From positions 1,550,001-1,614,000 of the forward strand of contig JANHCV010000010.1 in the NCBI GenBank assembly GCA_025594325.1: 64,000 nucleotides of DNA. The letters run 5' to 3'. This DNA comes from Blastocladiella emersonii ATCC 22665. Taxonomy: Eukaryota; Blastocladiomycota; Blastocladiomycetes; Blastocladiales; Blastocladiaceae. A program made the translations under genes and the position numbers. Each line of letters opens with the position of its first letter. Within the stretch, counting starts at the first letter, position 1. Positions 21,291-32,848 of this stretch are shown here, in pieces. The notes below the pieces were generated by a model. The model worked only from the letters and a program-made list of their open reading frames with translations, was not told the DNA's origin and made no database searches.

Positions 21291-24200
21291 GCAGTGTGGG
21301 ATCGCGACCACAGCCACCCGCTCGACGCCTTGACGCGCTATGATGTTGATATAGCGTGCTAGCGAGCTAGCGAGGTTGTCGACCTTCCGACACGCGCCAG
21401 GACGGCTGTGCGTACTTTGACGACGGGTCCGGCACGAGTCAAGCGAGTGGCCAAAGTCGCGATCCCACACCGCGAGCTGATCGTGAAGAGCTGGAGGGTG
21501 GTGCGCATGGCGCGGATGATGTTCTCGATAATCTACACGGAGCAACGAGTGTGAGTTACCCGATTGCGACAACAGCGGGTCGAGGAAAGCGTACCTTGCT
21601 GCCGTGGTCGTGGCCGTAGCCGAGTACTGGACCGTGGCCGTGAGCTGCTGCTTGCTCGCCGCCGCCGCCGCGCCCCGTCTCCCGATGCAGGACGTCACCG
21701 CCGCGGCCAGTCGCTAAACGCCTTGACGCTATGATATAGCTCGCCGACCTTCCAGCACGTGCCGCGAGGGCAGTGGGTACTTTGACGGCGTGTCAAGGCA
21801 GCAGGTCGAGCGAGTGTGGCCGCGGTCCGCGGTCCGCGGTCCTGGGGTGCGCGTCGCGTCCACGCGTCGCGCGACGACTCGAGAGCGAGAGCGAGCGGAG
21901 CGATGGCTGGCTGGCGCGTGCGGATGAAGATGAAGACGATGAGGATGAGGCTGAGGATGAGGATGTTATCGAGAATTTTGATCTTGAGAATCTACACGAC
22001 ACGGATCAGCGAGTGTGAGTTGCCTTGCCCGACCGCAGAAACTGCAAGTCAGGAAGCGCGTACCTTGTCGTTGTCCGTGGCCAGGAAGTCGACCACCACC
22101 GCCACGCGCCCGCCGAGCCCGTCTCGTGGTGCGGAACCGCGAGACCAATCGCTCGACGCCCGACGCTATGAATATAGCTCGCCGCCCTCCCAACACGTGC
22201 CAGGAGGGCAGAGCGAACTCTGATGGCATGTCGGGTTGCGCGCTGGCCGCGGATCCCGCACCACGACACGCGTGCGCGACTCGAGCGAGCTGGATGGCGC
22301 AGATGATCATGTTCTCGAGCATCTACACGGATCAGCGAGTGTGAGTTGTCCGATGACATGGGTTTCGAGCACGAGGAACGAGTACCTTGATGAATTGGTC
22401 ACCATGGCCATGAACGCCGCCGACTCGACCAATGGCCCCCGCGCGGCCCCCGCAGCACGACGCGGACGCGGATGCGCGCCGGCCACGACCACGACCACGA
22501 CCACGGCCGGCCGGCCGGCCGCCACTTGCCGGGTGACGGCGCCGAGCTGGCGCGCGCGGAGAAGCTAGCTACACGGATCAGCGGGTGAGTTTCGGCTCAT
22601 CACGGTGTCACCGAGCACGAGGGAATGCGTACCTCGATGACCTGGAACGGATGGCCATGGACGACACGCGGCGGGCACTTGACGATACGTGCAGCGAGAG
22701 CTCACCACGTCGGCAGAGACGCGCCACGGGACACGGGGACGAGCAGCTGCGTGTAGAAGACCGGGGAACTGTTGAACTACGCATGCTTGAGCTACGTGCA
22801 CAGGATGGTGTCAGTTGCCAGATCACGACGACGCGAAGTCAGAACGCGGTACCTCGATGTGCCGTGGCCATGTCTGAATCCCACTCGCCGCGTCGCAGCT
22901 CGCGACGAGAACTTGACACGAACCAGGTGACGCGCCGCGACAGCTCGCGACCCGATGCCGTGGCGGTAGCGACTTGACCGAGAACGCGGACTTTGGGAGC
23001 GCGCGTGGCACGTGCGAGGAGCAGCACGAGTGCGCGTAGAACTTCAGGATGACGACGGCGATCAGCTTGATGATGATGGCGTCGAGCGGTCGTGGAAGTG
23101 GTAGTTGAGCACCGGACCGACCCAGCTACACGCGATGGGAATCGAGCGGGTGAGCAGTGGGTTGGATCCGAGTCGCCGCAATCTCGCCGCCGTACCTACT
23201 GTTGAGGCGCACACCCGGCCGAGGTTGATCGAGATCACACATGAGCGCGGCGGCGCAGCGAACGGGTGCACACAGGCAGCAAAACGGGGGCGACGGTTGT
23301 GGACGACAAGTCGCTATGGAGAGCAGTCAATACCGCCCCCAGCCACCAGTACGCGTACACCGCCCCTCGCCTCCAGGAACTAGGGCCAGGCGGCATACTA
23401 GGCCCGCTCCCGATGCACACGTACGCCACGCCGCACCGCACACACGAGGACCGACCGCGACTGCTGCTTCTGGTTGTTGTGACGCGCTCGAGCTGGCCGA
23501 CTGCGTGCCGACGACGATCGAGATGTTGAACCCGAACAGTACGCCCTCGATGAACTTGAGCAGCTCGATGATGATGGCCATGACGACAGCGTGTTGAGGT
23601 TGAGGCCGAGATGGCGCGCAACGACAGCTTGAACCGGATGGCTAGCGCGCCTTGCTGATGCCCGTTGAGCGCCGCTCCGATCGGCCTACACGACGGAGAT
23701 CATGAGGTCAGAGCGGGATCATCCCCACGTTTCGGCCGTAACGTAGTCGTACCCGAAGCCTTAGCGCACTGCCGAGCTCGACGTAGCCGTACTTGATGCT
23801 GACTCGATCAGGCCGAGCCGAGTCGCGCGCGTGCCCGTGGCGCGACGCGCGAGCCGGTCGTTGATGAGGCAGCTGCACGAGCTCGAACTTGAGGAGGTTC
23901 GTGACCTTGTGGATGGACGCCCCCAAAGAATCTACACATGCAATGCGCGAGCTGCTCGTCCACGAGGTCCCCGAGTCAAGAGATGACGGACCTCGGTGCG
24001 CTGCGCCGCGCCGCGATGGCCGGGTCAGACTTGCCGCGCGGCACGACACGAGCTCGGCCACGTGGCGCGACGCGTCCTTGACGAGCAGCTGAGGGTGCTG
24101 CGGCGACGACTTATGGTACGTGTTGCTGGTACGGGACGAAACCCGATCGACACGTCCTCGAAGATGTTGAGGTGCTTGGACGGCCGAGACCGGGACGCCT

Positions 24201-24560
24201 TGAGCGTTAGTGCGGGGCGCGCTGGTTGTCCGGCGCGGCTTCGTTGTACCTGCTCCGACGGTGCGCCTGCGATACAGACTCGCAGCGCGTGGAGCCCGAC
24301 ACGACGCGTGAGGTGGGCGGCCGAGGCCTTGCTCGTCACGCCGCAAGCGGCAGCAACGGCGAGTTTGTCCACGGCGCCGTGGGCGTGTCGTAGTAGCCGA
24401 GGGTGCCGAGGCCAATGGTGTTTGATGTCATGGACAGGGAAGGCGAACACTCGACGCGCGGTGGTGAGGGAGAGAGGTTGACGCGTCGAGTGCGGAGCAG
24501 GTTTGAGGAGAGCGAGGCCACGCCGATGCTCGGCTTGCCGCGCGACACGCCATTCACCGC
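20300..24560 (-). other. uncharacterised multi-exon-like locus with reiterated units
   Basis: I do not recognise a family here. On the minus strand there are repeated short blocks bounded by GTACG donors, CTCAC or CTGAC branch-like boxes and GTGTAG acceptors. Candidate coding pieces include LGTLGYYDTPTAPWTNSPLL near the 5' end (24400), LLKFELVQLP near 23880, and GFALLIAKAVAIDHTILG close to a stop codon near 20320. Between 21150 and 22600 the same exon/intron motif returns every 250-450 bases. No single uninterrupted model could be assembled, because several units carry stop codons. It may be a rapidly changing gene with duplicated exons or its remains. Its 3' part is copied at 50200-51150. 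Confidence 0.4.
21150..22620 (-). repeat. tandem exon/intron-like units
   Basis: The minus-strand acceptor context GATCCGTGTAG occurs at about 21175, 21538 (variant), 21995, 22325 and 22571, each preceded by the same ACTCACACTCGCTGATC-like intron end and a GTAC donor 55-65 bases upstream. Downstream of several acceptors a block reading ATCATCCGCGCCAT...CTCCAGCTCTTCACGATC recurs. This shows local duplication of whole exon plus intron modules rather than a simple repeat. Confidence 0.7.
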
Positions 24561-25038
24561 TCTCGCTCACGGTGATTAGCGTTCCGGCGAAACGGAGGGG
24601 GACGCGCCGAAGGGAGACGCGTTCTAAATCATGTGACTTTCACGTGCGCCGAATGAGAGACATTTTTGTGAACACGCGTTTTGGAGACAGCTGGAGACAG
24701 TTTTTTGAACCACCGTGCTTCAGCTCTTGACTGCGCGCACACCAGGCCAACAAGTCTCGCCGGCGAGCGGAGCCTGCCCTGCTTTCGTGAACAGAGAGAC
24801 GACAGAGTGGCCGCATGCTCCGTTAGCGCATGATAGAAGGGGACCTCGTCCCTCGCACGGTGATCGACGTCGCGACAAGTACCGAGTGAGGACGGGCTCA
24901 AGCAGACGACGAGCGGGAGACGATGGACAAACAGTTTAGACGAGATCTTGTGTATTCCAGCAAGCACGCCTGACACGATACCGAAGCGCCGCGCCACGGC
25001 CGAAACGGGGGGAGGGACGGACGGGGTGCAGAGCGGGT
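24561..25038. other. intergenic region upstream of the repetitive locus and downstream of RPS8
   Basis: About 480 bases with no supported gene. It should contain the RPS8 3' end and, if the neighbouring locus is expressed, its promoter. Confidence 0.5.
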
Positions 25039-26327
25039 TTACTTCTTGTGGGTGAGCTTGCGGAGGTAGAACTCGAGCTCCTTGCCCTCAAGGATGTAGC
25101 CGTCGGCGCGGCCCGACTGGCCGGGGCGCGACGCGATGCGGGCGAGGAGACGGCCCTTGTTGAACTGGGTCTCGAGGTGGGCGTCCACCTTGGCGTTAGC
25201 CTGGCGGGCGGCAACCTTGCGGAGCACGCGCGACGAGCGCTTGACCTCCTCCTCGGTGGCCTCGGCGTCCTTCTTCTTGCGGCCGAGGGTCTGCACGTAG
25301 TGCGACTCGTACCACTGACGGTAGGGGGTGGCGTCGATCTCGACAATGGCGCTATCAGGCGGGGGAGAATATCGTCAGTGACTCGGTTCGTGCGAATCAA
25401 AAGTCAGCAGCAGAGAAGAGCGTACCCCTTGACGAGGGTCTTGGTGCGGACCAGCTCGTTGTTCGAGGCGTTGTAGACAACGTCGAGCACACGGGTCTTG
25501 CGGGTGCAGGCCTCCGAGCCCCAGGCGAAGTTGCCCGAGTCCAGACGCATGGCGCGGAACTTGGTGTTGCCACCGCGGACGCGCACCTGGTGGATGCGAG
25601 TGGCGCCGATCTTGGTGGCGGCGGCCTGGCGACCGAGCTCCGACTTGCGCTTCTTGCAGTAGAAGGCGCGCTTGGCACCAGTGTGCGCGCGCTTGTGACG
25701 GCTGTCGCGAGAGATACCTGTGCAGGGCAAACAACGAGCGTCAGCGAAACGGTCTGGCGGGGCAGAGTTTCGGCACGGCCGCAGGGCGCCCTCCAGCGTA
25801 GTTTCGCTCCGGAGCCGAGCGTTCCGCCACCATGCAAAATCGGCGAAAACGGGCGGGAGGCCTCGGCGATGACGGGCGGGAGGCCTCGGCGATGACGGGC
25901 GGGACGGCGGCGGTCGGTCGGGCAGAGGTCCACCTTACTCGCCGGTTACGCGGTGTCGGCGAGCCAGCCGGTCGGCATGACGGCTTCGATGCCGGTGGAC
26001 GGCGAGCGAGGGTTTTTCGAGGGGTCCGCAACGGGCGGTACGGGTGCCCGCCGTGATCCCGCGGCGAGGCGGTGGATGGACGTTCGTGACCACCGCGTTA
26101 CAGCGACGGCGTGGCGACCTGAAAGGTCAGAGTTTCAACCAGAGGGCCGCCCACGTCACGGCGGATGGTTCGGCGTGTCGGCGGGCGGTGGTCCGTGACG
26201 CCGTCGTCACGAAATAGTCGATTCGTCGTTTTGCATGGTGGCGGTGCGGCCCAAGCGGGCGAGATACATGGAGGGCGGCGTGTGGCCGGCACGGCACGCA
26301 GGGGCAGTGAACAGATCCGTCACCCAT
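25039..26327 (-). CDS. RPS8: 40S ribosomal protein eS8 (RPS8)
   Basis: Exons 25717-25426 and 25351-25039 encode [10 protein letters not shown] through YLRKLTHKK, an almost complete eS8. The coding frame requires a first exon ending in ATGG. The best candidate is a 4-base coding exon at 26327-26324 followed by GTGACG, which fits the phase and gives 202 residues, but it implies an intron of 606 bases. eS8 is a 40S subunit protein near helix 44. The last intron is a standard 74 bases. The position of exon 1 is inference; the rest is secure. The long intron holds a 23-base tandem repeat (25851-25904). Confidence 0.85.
25851..25904. repeat. 23-base tandem repeat inside RPS8 intron 1
   Basis: Two full copies and a partial third of a G-rich 23-base unit (GGGCGGGAGG then CCTCGGCGATGAC) lie head to tail. 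No box C/D snoRNA pattern was evident in the intron. Confidence 0.8.
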
Positions 26328-26848
26328 TGCGTTTACGTGGCTCGATGGGACGAAGAGAACGAGCAAGTTGATGGCGACCTGAGCTCGCTTGAGGCGAGGC
26401 GCTCTGCGATGGTCGAAGTGTCGAATTGTGGCGCAGCCGTGATCAGCGACGCCACACGTCATCCCTGTCGCTCAGCCCTCGACGCGTTCTTCACCGCGTC
26501 TGCACCTTGAACACTCCTTCCTCGTTTCATCTAGAGACTTCAGTCCTCACGCAAGGCCATGAGAACCGCATGCAATCGTCCGCGTTGACGCGGCCGGCCC
26601 TTCCCTCGGCTCCACCGGCCAGCGCGAGCGAGTTCACGTGCGCGGCGGTAGCCGACCGTGGGACCGAACTTGGAGCCAAGATCCCTGCCTGCATCGCCCC
26701 TTGTCAACGATGCGCTGCACCTTTGCCCTCGTCGACGAAACCCACTTCAAAAGGGCCGCGTGCCCCGGCACTCCCTCCCGCTCCCCCTCTCGGCTCCAAC
26801 CGACCCTCTCCATCCAAACCCACAAAACGGCCCATCGACCGACCGACC
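26328..26848. promoter_or_regulatory. bidirectional promoter region, RPS8/NmrA-like gene
   Basis: These 521 bases lie between the inferred RPS8 start and the next gene, transcribed away from each other. Open frames seen here lack family features. Confidence 0.4.
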
Positions 26849-27994
26849 ATGAGCAACCCGGCGCAGACGACGATCCTGATCATCCACGCCGACACGTACA
26901 CGGGGGCGTACATCGGGCACGCGCTGGTGGGCGACCCGGCGGTGCGGCTCAAGGTGTCTGCTCGCCGCATCGAGTCGGTGACGAGCCTGGTGAACGCGGG
27001 GGCCGAGTTTGTGCAGCTGCGCGAGGTGCCGAAGCCCGAGGACCTGGACGCGGCGTACGGCGACGCGGACACGGTGATCCTGGCGCCGTCGCCGACGCCG
27101 AACCTGGCCAACCACGTGCAGGCGCACCTCGACACGGCGGTGCGCATTGCGCGCGTCCGCCACCTGGTGCTCATGTCGGTGGTGCGCGCCGACCGCGGGT
27201 ACCCGACGGCCGACCCGTGGGCGACGTACGACGCGCTCGAGGCCAACGTGCGGCGCGCCGCCGAGACCCACCGCCCGATGCCGCTCGCCGCGACCGTGGT
27301 GCGCGTCGGGTACGTGCAGCAGAACCTCGTGTACCTGTCGGAGCTGGTGCGCGCCCGTGCCGTGCTGCCGCTGCCGCTCGGCGGGACGGGGGCGCGCACC
27401 GCGCCCGTCAACCTCAAGGACGTGGCGGCCGCCGTCGCCGCCATGGTGATCCCGGGCCCGCGCCGCGACCGCGCCCTCGGCCAGACGTACGCGCTCACGG
27501 GGCCGACGGCCTTCTCGGGCGAGGACATGGCGCGCGTGGCGTCGGTCCAGTTTGGCGTCGAGATCAAGTACATCGACGTCAAGGACGCGTCGATGCGCCA
27601 GATCCTGCACACGCTGCCCGGCATCACCGAGACCGAGGTCGACGCCTACATGGCCATGTAGTACGTTTCGCTGCTCTCGCGCGGCGGCGGTGGCTCGCGA
27701 TGGTGCTGACTCCATGGCCACGAGCGCAGCCAGGACATCCGCGACGGGTACCACGACAAGGTGAGCGAGGACCTCAACCAGTTCCTCAACCGCGCGCCCG
27801 AGTCGCTCGCCCAGTTCTTCCACGAGGTGCGTCGCTCTCTCTCCCACGTCGTGGTTCCTGATCAGGCACTGACCCGTCACCCGCGAACCTCGTAGAACGC
27901 CAGCCAGTTCCGCCCCGAGGGCGGCGTCGCGGCGCCCATCGAGCCCGTCGCCGTGGTCACCACCAAGCAGTCGCCGTCGCCGTCGACCGAGTAG
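26849..27994 (+). CDS. NmrA-like NAD(P)-binding protein
   Basis: Three exons (26849-27660, 27730-27826, 27896-27994) give 335 residues. The N-terminal strand-loop TTILIIHADTYTGAYIGHAL is a Rossmann start with a degenerate glycine pattern. VSARRIESVTSLVNAGAEFV and DADTVILAPSPTPN follow the order seen in NmrA and SDR-a5 proteins, then LVLMSVVRADRGYP and a C-terminal region with LTGPTAFSGEDMARVASV. Such proteins sense NAD(P) redox state or reduce quinone-like substrates. The last two exons encode a hydrophilic tail (GYHDKVSEDLNQFLNRAPES). The catalytic Tyr-Lys pair of active SDRs is not evident, so a sensor role is as likely as an enzyme. Confidence 0.8.
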
Positions 27995-28243
27995 GCGTGC
28001 GTGCTCCCAAGACCGTCGACACGCTCAAGGATGGTGCAGCGTGCGAGTCGAGAACGTGTGTGTTTCCTGTATCGATTAATCCGACGAGTTTGCCGCTGCG
28101 ATGGCTCTCCTCCTCCCCAGTCCGCGTTGATGAGCTGAGCTGGAGATGAGCAACGCGTTCCACCGCGACGCGTACAAAAGCCGCGTCCGCGCCCCCGCCC
28201 CTCCTCGCTCTCTCCCCTCGGACACCATCACTCATCAACAAAA

Positions 28244-29392
28244 ATGACATCGACCAAAACGCCCAACGACACGCCCGTGGCCACGACGGCGGGTCCGCGG
28301 TCCATCACGGGGTGGGCGGCGCAGTCCAAGGGCGCGCCGCTGACCATCTGGTCGTACGACGCGCCGGCGCTCGGGCCCGACGAGGTGGACATCAAGGTGC
28401 TCGCGTGCGGCGTGTGCCACTCGGACATCCACACCATCGACAGCGGGTGGGGCGAGGCGACGTACCCGGTCGTTGTCGGGCACGAGATCGTGGGTACGCT
28501 ACGCTACGCGGCGAAGTGATGATCACGGCTCCGATCACTCACTTTCCCCACACCACCAGGCATCGTGGCAGCGGTCGGGCCGCACGTCACGAACGTGCGC
28601 GTGGGCGACCGCGTGGCGGTGGGCGCCATGTGCGGGTCGTGCGGCGGGTGCGGGCACTGCCAGCGCGGGCACGAGCCCGTGTGCGCGCACCGCGTCTTCA
28701 CGTACGACGCCAAGCACGCCAACGGGCGCGCCGCGTACGGCGGGTACGCCGAGGCGGTGCGCGTGCCGTGCCAGTTCACGTTCCACGTGCCCGAGGCGCT
28801 CGACTCGGCCGAGTGCGCGCCGCTGCTGTGCGCGGGGGCGACCGTGTACGCGCCGCTGAAGCGGTACATGACGCCGGGCGCGCGGGTCGGCGTGGTCGGG
28901 ATCGGCGGGCTGGGCCACCTGGCGCTGCAGTTTGCCAAGGCGCTGGGCGCGGCCGAGGTGGTGGCCGTGTCGACGTCGACGCGCAAGAAGGAGGACGCGG
29001 GCAAGCTGGGCGCGAGCCAGTTCGTGGTGCTCGACTCGCCCGCCGCGTTCAAGGCGCACGAGCAGTCGCTCGACGTGATCATCTGCACGGCGTGCTCGCA
29101 CGAGATGCCGTGGAACCAGTACCTCGACCTGGTCGCGCCCAACGGCACCTTTGTCGTGGTGGGCATCCCCGAGCAGGAGATCAGCGTCGACCTCAAGCGC
29201 CTCGTGTTCTGGCAGCGCGCGCTCGCCGGGTCCATCATCGCCGGCCGCCCCGACATCCAGGAGATGCTCGAGGTGGCGGCCAAGACGGGCGTGCGGCCGT
29301 GGATCGAGCGCATACCCATGGCCAAGTGCAACGAGGCGATTGACCGCATGCGCCGCAACGACGTGCGCTACCGCTTCGTGCTCGAGAACTAA
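28244..29392 (+). CDS. zinc-containing NADP-type alcohol dehydrogenase (cinnamyl-alcohol/ADH6 group)
   Basis: Two exons (28244-28493 and 28560-29392) give 360 residues. The catalytic zinc ligands are seen as ACGVCHSDIH (Cys55) and GHE (His80-Glu81). The structural zinc Cys cluster is CGSCGGCGHCQRGHEPVC. The coenzyme fold shows GVVGIGGLGHLALQFAKALG, followed by VSTSTRKK, whose Ser and Arg/Lys fit NADP(H). This medium-chain dehydrogenase group reduces aldehydes, such as cinnamaldehydes and fusel aldehydes, to alcohols in the cytosol. The single intron of 66 bases interrupts GHEIVG|I. Confidence 0.93.
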
Positions 29393-29604
29393 GGACCGGC
29401 GTGGTTTGTGATTGAGGGCCGTTGATGTTGGCCGTAGTCTTGTGTGTGTGTGTGTCGAGGCCCGCAGGCGAGGGCCGCATCGTCTGATAAAACCAGTGAT
29501 GGCGGCCATCGCGCGTGCATGTGAGGCGAGTCGACTCAAAGGCCGGTTGGTTCGAAGGAACGACGCGACCGACCCCCGCTCCCACACGCACCACGCACAC
29601 TACC

Positions 29605-30661
29605 ATGAATCATCCCGTCGCCGCTCCCGGACCTGGTGCAACGGCCGGCCCCGCGCCCGCTGGGACCCCCGCAGCGCGCGGCACGCCCGGCGCGCGGTAC
29701 GGGCAGCCCGGGTTCGTGCCGCGTCCGCGCCGGACGGAACCGCCGCGGCCCGTGCTCACCACGACGAGCTTCAAGAAGCGCGCGTGGCTGATCAAGGTGC
29801 CCGACTGGCTCGCGGCGCACTGGAAGACGGCTGCCGAGGACGAGGTGCTGGCCGTCATGGCGAACGTGTCCAAGTGCGTTTGCGTGAGCGCTTGGTGACG
29901 ATGCAGTGCACTCACACTTTTTGGGGGGTGATAGAACGTCGTCAGCGCCCGAGTTCGACATGCGGCTCGCCGAATCCGCGCGTCTGCCCGCGGAAGTGCC
30001 GCGGCACCTGCGGCTCAAGATCACGGACGCGGACGTCAAGTCCATGTTCGTGTTCGACGAGCCGGAGCGCGGCAAGTCGTCGTCGGTGGCCGCCGCGGTG
30101 CGCGCCGAGGGGTACCTGGTGCCCGCCAACGTCAAGGACCCGCGGTACCGCGCGCTGGCCAAATCGCGGGCGCAGGCGGCAGCGACGCCGAAACGCGGGA
30201 TCGCGCTGCTCGACGAGAAGGGGACGAAGCGCGCGCTCGAGGGCGCGCTCGGGCACGGGTCGAGTGATGGCGCGACCATTTCGCGCGTCGTGCACGATGC
30301 GGGGCCGGCAACGGCTGCCGCTGCGGGCTCCGCGGGCAAGGCGGCGGCGGCGGCGGCGCACAAGGGCCCGCAGCGCACGTTCGTCAAGCTCAAGGAGGAC
30401 CTGGTGGAGCTGTTCCGGCAGCACACGTACTGGAAGTTTGACGGGCTGGTGGAGCAGATGGGCGAGTCGCGCACGTTTGTGCGGCGCGCGCTGGCCGATG
30501 TCGCCGACCACGTCCGCCGCGGGCCCTACGCCAACTACTGGATGCTCAAGCCGAGTCTCGCGGCGCTGCCCGCGGTCGCGGCGGGGACGGCCGGGCGCGA
30601 CGAGGACGTGCCGCTCGACGGCAGCGCCGACGCTGACGCGGGCGAGTTCATGCAGGAGTGA
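29605..30661 (+). CDS. TFG2: general transcription factor TFIIF beta subunit (Tfg2-like)
   Basis: Two exons (29605-29873 and 29935-30661) give 331 residues. A Pro/Ala/Gly-rich head of about 50 residues precedes the dimerisation domain, with KKRAWLIKVPDWLAAHWKTA near 58. RLPAEVPRHLRLKITDADVK follows and the C-terminal winged helix carries LKEDLVELFRQHTYWKFDGL and GPYANYWMLKP. TFIIF beta pairs with the alpha subunit, escorts RNA polymerase II to the preinitiation complex and suppresses nonspecific DNA binding. The tail is acidic. The family identity is clear from the winged-helix segment. Confidence 0.9.
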
Positions 30662-30754
30662 GTGGGGGCGGCGGTGGGTTGAGGGAAGCACTCCAGTATA
30701 TTATACACGATTCGAAAAACACTCTGTCTCTGCGAGACGGGCACGCGGGGGAGG

Positions 30755-31686
30755 CTACTCCTCGGGAGCGGCCTTGGCCTTCTTGGCGCGGGACCTGGCC
30801 GGGGCGGGCTTGGTCTCAGAGGCGGCGGTTGTGGTCGTTAAGCGGCGCGTGCGGGTGCGCTTGGCGGCGGGCTCGTGGTCGCCGTCCGAGTCCTCGGCGG
30901 CAGCAGCAGCAGCAGCGCGCTTGGAGGGCTTCTTGGTCTTGGCCTTGTCCTTGTCCTTGGCCTTGGAGACACCGGGCGCGCCCATGGCCATGTGAGCGTC
31001 GTGGCGGTCGAGGACGGCCTTGGTCCAGATGGCGCGCTCGACGTCGCGGCGCGAGAGCGGGGTGGTATCGGCCTCGGGGTCGGCGACTACGGATCGTGGT
31101 GTCAGCGAGCATAGTCGAGCGAGGGTGGGTGAGACACGGGAAGCGTACCGTCAATGACCGAGTCGACGTAAGCAAGCAGCTCGCGGTACTCCTTGAGCGA
31201 GTAGCGGTAGGGCATCTTGTGCTTTGCGGCGTGGAGCAGCTCGTCGGACATGAGCGGGATGTCGGTGGAGAAAAAGGACAGGATGAGGGCGGCGGTAGCG
31301 GGCCCGACGCCGCGCAGGGCCTTGGCGAGGGCGTCGATGGCGGCGACGACGACGGTGTGCGGGAGCGGAGTGGTCGGGCAGGCGCGCAGGTCGGCGAGGA
31401 CGCGGCGGGTCACGGCCAGGACGTGCGGCTCGTCGTTCTCCAGGATCAGGGTCTGCAGGGTCGGGCGGTGGCGGCCGCGCAGCAGCTTCCAGTCGGTGAA
31501 GGCCGGGAGCAGGTCCATGCCGAAGGCGTCGAGGTGGCGGTGGTCCGGGTCGGCGACGTCGAGCGCGTGTAGCTGGGCGTGCAGGCGGCGGTACTTTTCG
31601 GGGTCGGCCGACTCGAGGGCGCGCGCCTCGGCGGCACGGTCGTAGTCGGCGAGGGCGGCGGCGAGGTCGGCGTGCGTCAGTGACAT
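30755..31686 (-). CDS. helix-hairpin-helix (DNA-glycosylase-like) nuclear protein with basic tail
   Basis: Two exons (31686-31149 and 31086-30755) give 289 residues. The core contains DWKLLRGRHRPTLQTLI near residue 68 and a clear helix-hairpin-helix, LAKALRGVGPATAALILSFF, near 125, followed by PLMSDELL. Conserved eukaryotic proteins of this uncharacterised family share RGVGPATA plus a following Asp/Glu region. The catalytic Lys of bifunctional glycosylases is not apparent, so enzymatic activity is unproven. The C-terminal 90 residues are Lys/Arg/Ala-rich (KAKDKDKAKTKKPSKRA), which suits a nuclear, nucleic-acid-associated protein. Confidence 0.7.
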
Positions 31687-32702
31687 GATGGTTCCATGCG
31701 CTTCGTTGGTTTGAGGGAGGGAGGCGAAGCGACGCGGTCGGGAGTCATCTCCGGCGCGGCAAGTGAGCGACGCGTTGGCTGGCGGCGGGTGGCGGTGGCT
31801 GGGTCGGGCAGGCGCACGTGGGCGGGTGTGCGCCACGTCGAACATTTTGCGGCTTGCCGCCGCAGCCGAGCGCCCGCGCGCGCCTCGCCGCGTCCGCCTT
31901 CGTTTTCGCCGTGACGGCGTGGACCCGCCCGCTGCGCGCGTTGCTCTGGTCGCCTCACCGACGCGGACCCACCAAGGGAGCGAAGCGCGCCGCCCGCCGT
32001 CCCCTCTCCCGCCCCTCTCCCGCCCCTCTCCCGCCCCTCTCGCGATCCACAAGCGTGTGCTGCGCTGCGCTGCCCCCTCCCTCCGCATCCATACACGGTC
32101 ACTGCCCCCCTGATACCCGCCTACGGTGTGATTCCCGCCCTCGCCCCCGTCGTCGTCCGGTCACCCATCGGTACGCGCTCCCCGTCCCCTTGGCGTGTTG
32201 CGCCGGTGCGGGTCCCATGCGCGGCGATTGGCCAGCCGCTGGAATGAACGCGGCTCGCTCTGCGGCTCGCTTCGCCGCGTGCGATGCGCTGCGTGCGATG
32301 CCGTGCGCCGTTTCACCTCGCCTGCCCGGCCGGGCCCAACAAGCTGGGCCGCTGCTCCTCGGCTCCCGCTCCCCCCATCGGTCGGTGCCCGCTTCGCTCT
32401 CGCCATCCTCCCCACTCTGCTGGGAACCACCCGCAGCCGAGCGAGCGAGCGAGCACGAGCACGACCGCCGAGCACCCGACCCGCCCGCCGCCGTCCGCCC
32501 GCCGCCGTCCCTGCCCGCACCCCCGCCGGCGCACTCTATCCATCCCATCCGACCTCCCCGGCCTGGACTGACTTTCTTCGTCTCCGGCTCCCTCGGCTCG
32601 CTCAGACTGCCCGCCCTACACACTCGACCTCGTCATCGCCACCATCGACTCGTTCCCTGAAACTGAACCGCACCACCACCACCCGCACGACCGACCTCCA
32701 CC
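31687..32702. promoter_or_regulatory. long divergent promoter region with pyrimidine-rich repeat
   Basis: About 1 kb separates the HhH gene from the polyQ gene. At 32001-32044 an 11-base CT-rich unit (CCCCTCTCCCG) is repeated four times. The stretch 32380-32700 is pyrimidine-rich and probably is the polyQ gene's 5' leader. No gene is seen. Confidence 0.5.
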
Positions 32703-32815
32703 ATGGCGTCCGCTGCCGTCCGCCTGTCGCACGCCGGCTACCCGCTCCACCACCACCATGCCGGCGCCCGCGCCTCCTCGGCCCATCACGCCGTGCATCA
32801 TCACCAGGGCTACGC

Positions 32816-32848
<33 letters not shown>

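Noticed and set aside
20300-24560. CRISPR-like or simple satellite array
   Set aside because: Spacing is irregular (250-450 bases), and repeats carry splice-like ends with coding-like blocks, not short identical repeats.
26747-27880. Minus-strand frame opposite the NmrA-like gene
   Set aside because: Shadow frame: the plus-strand exons show conserved Rossmann features and proper introns.
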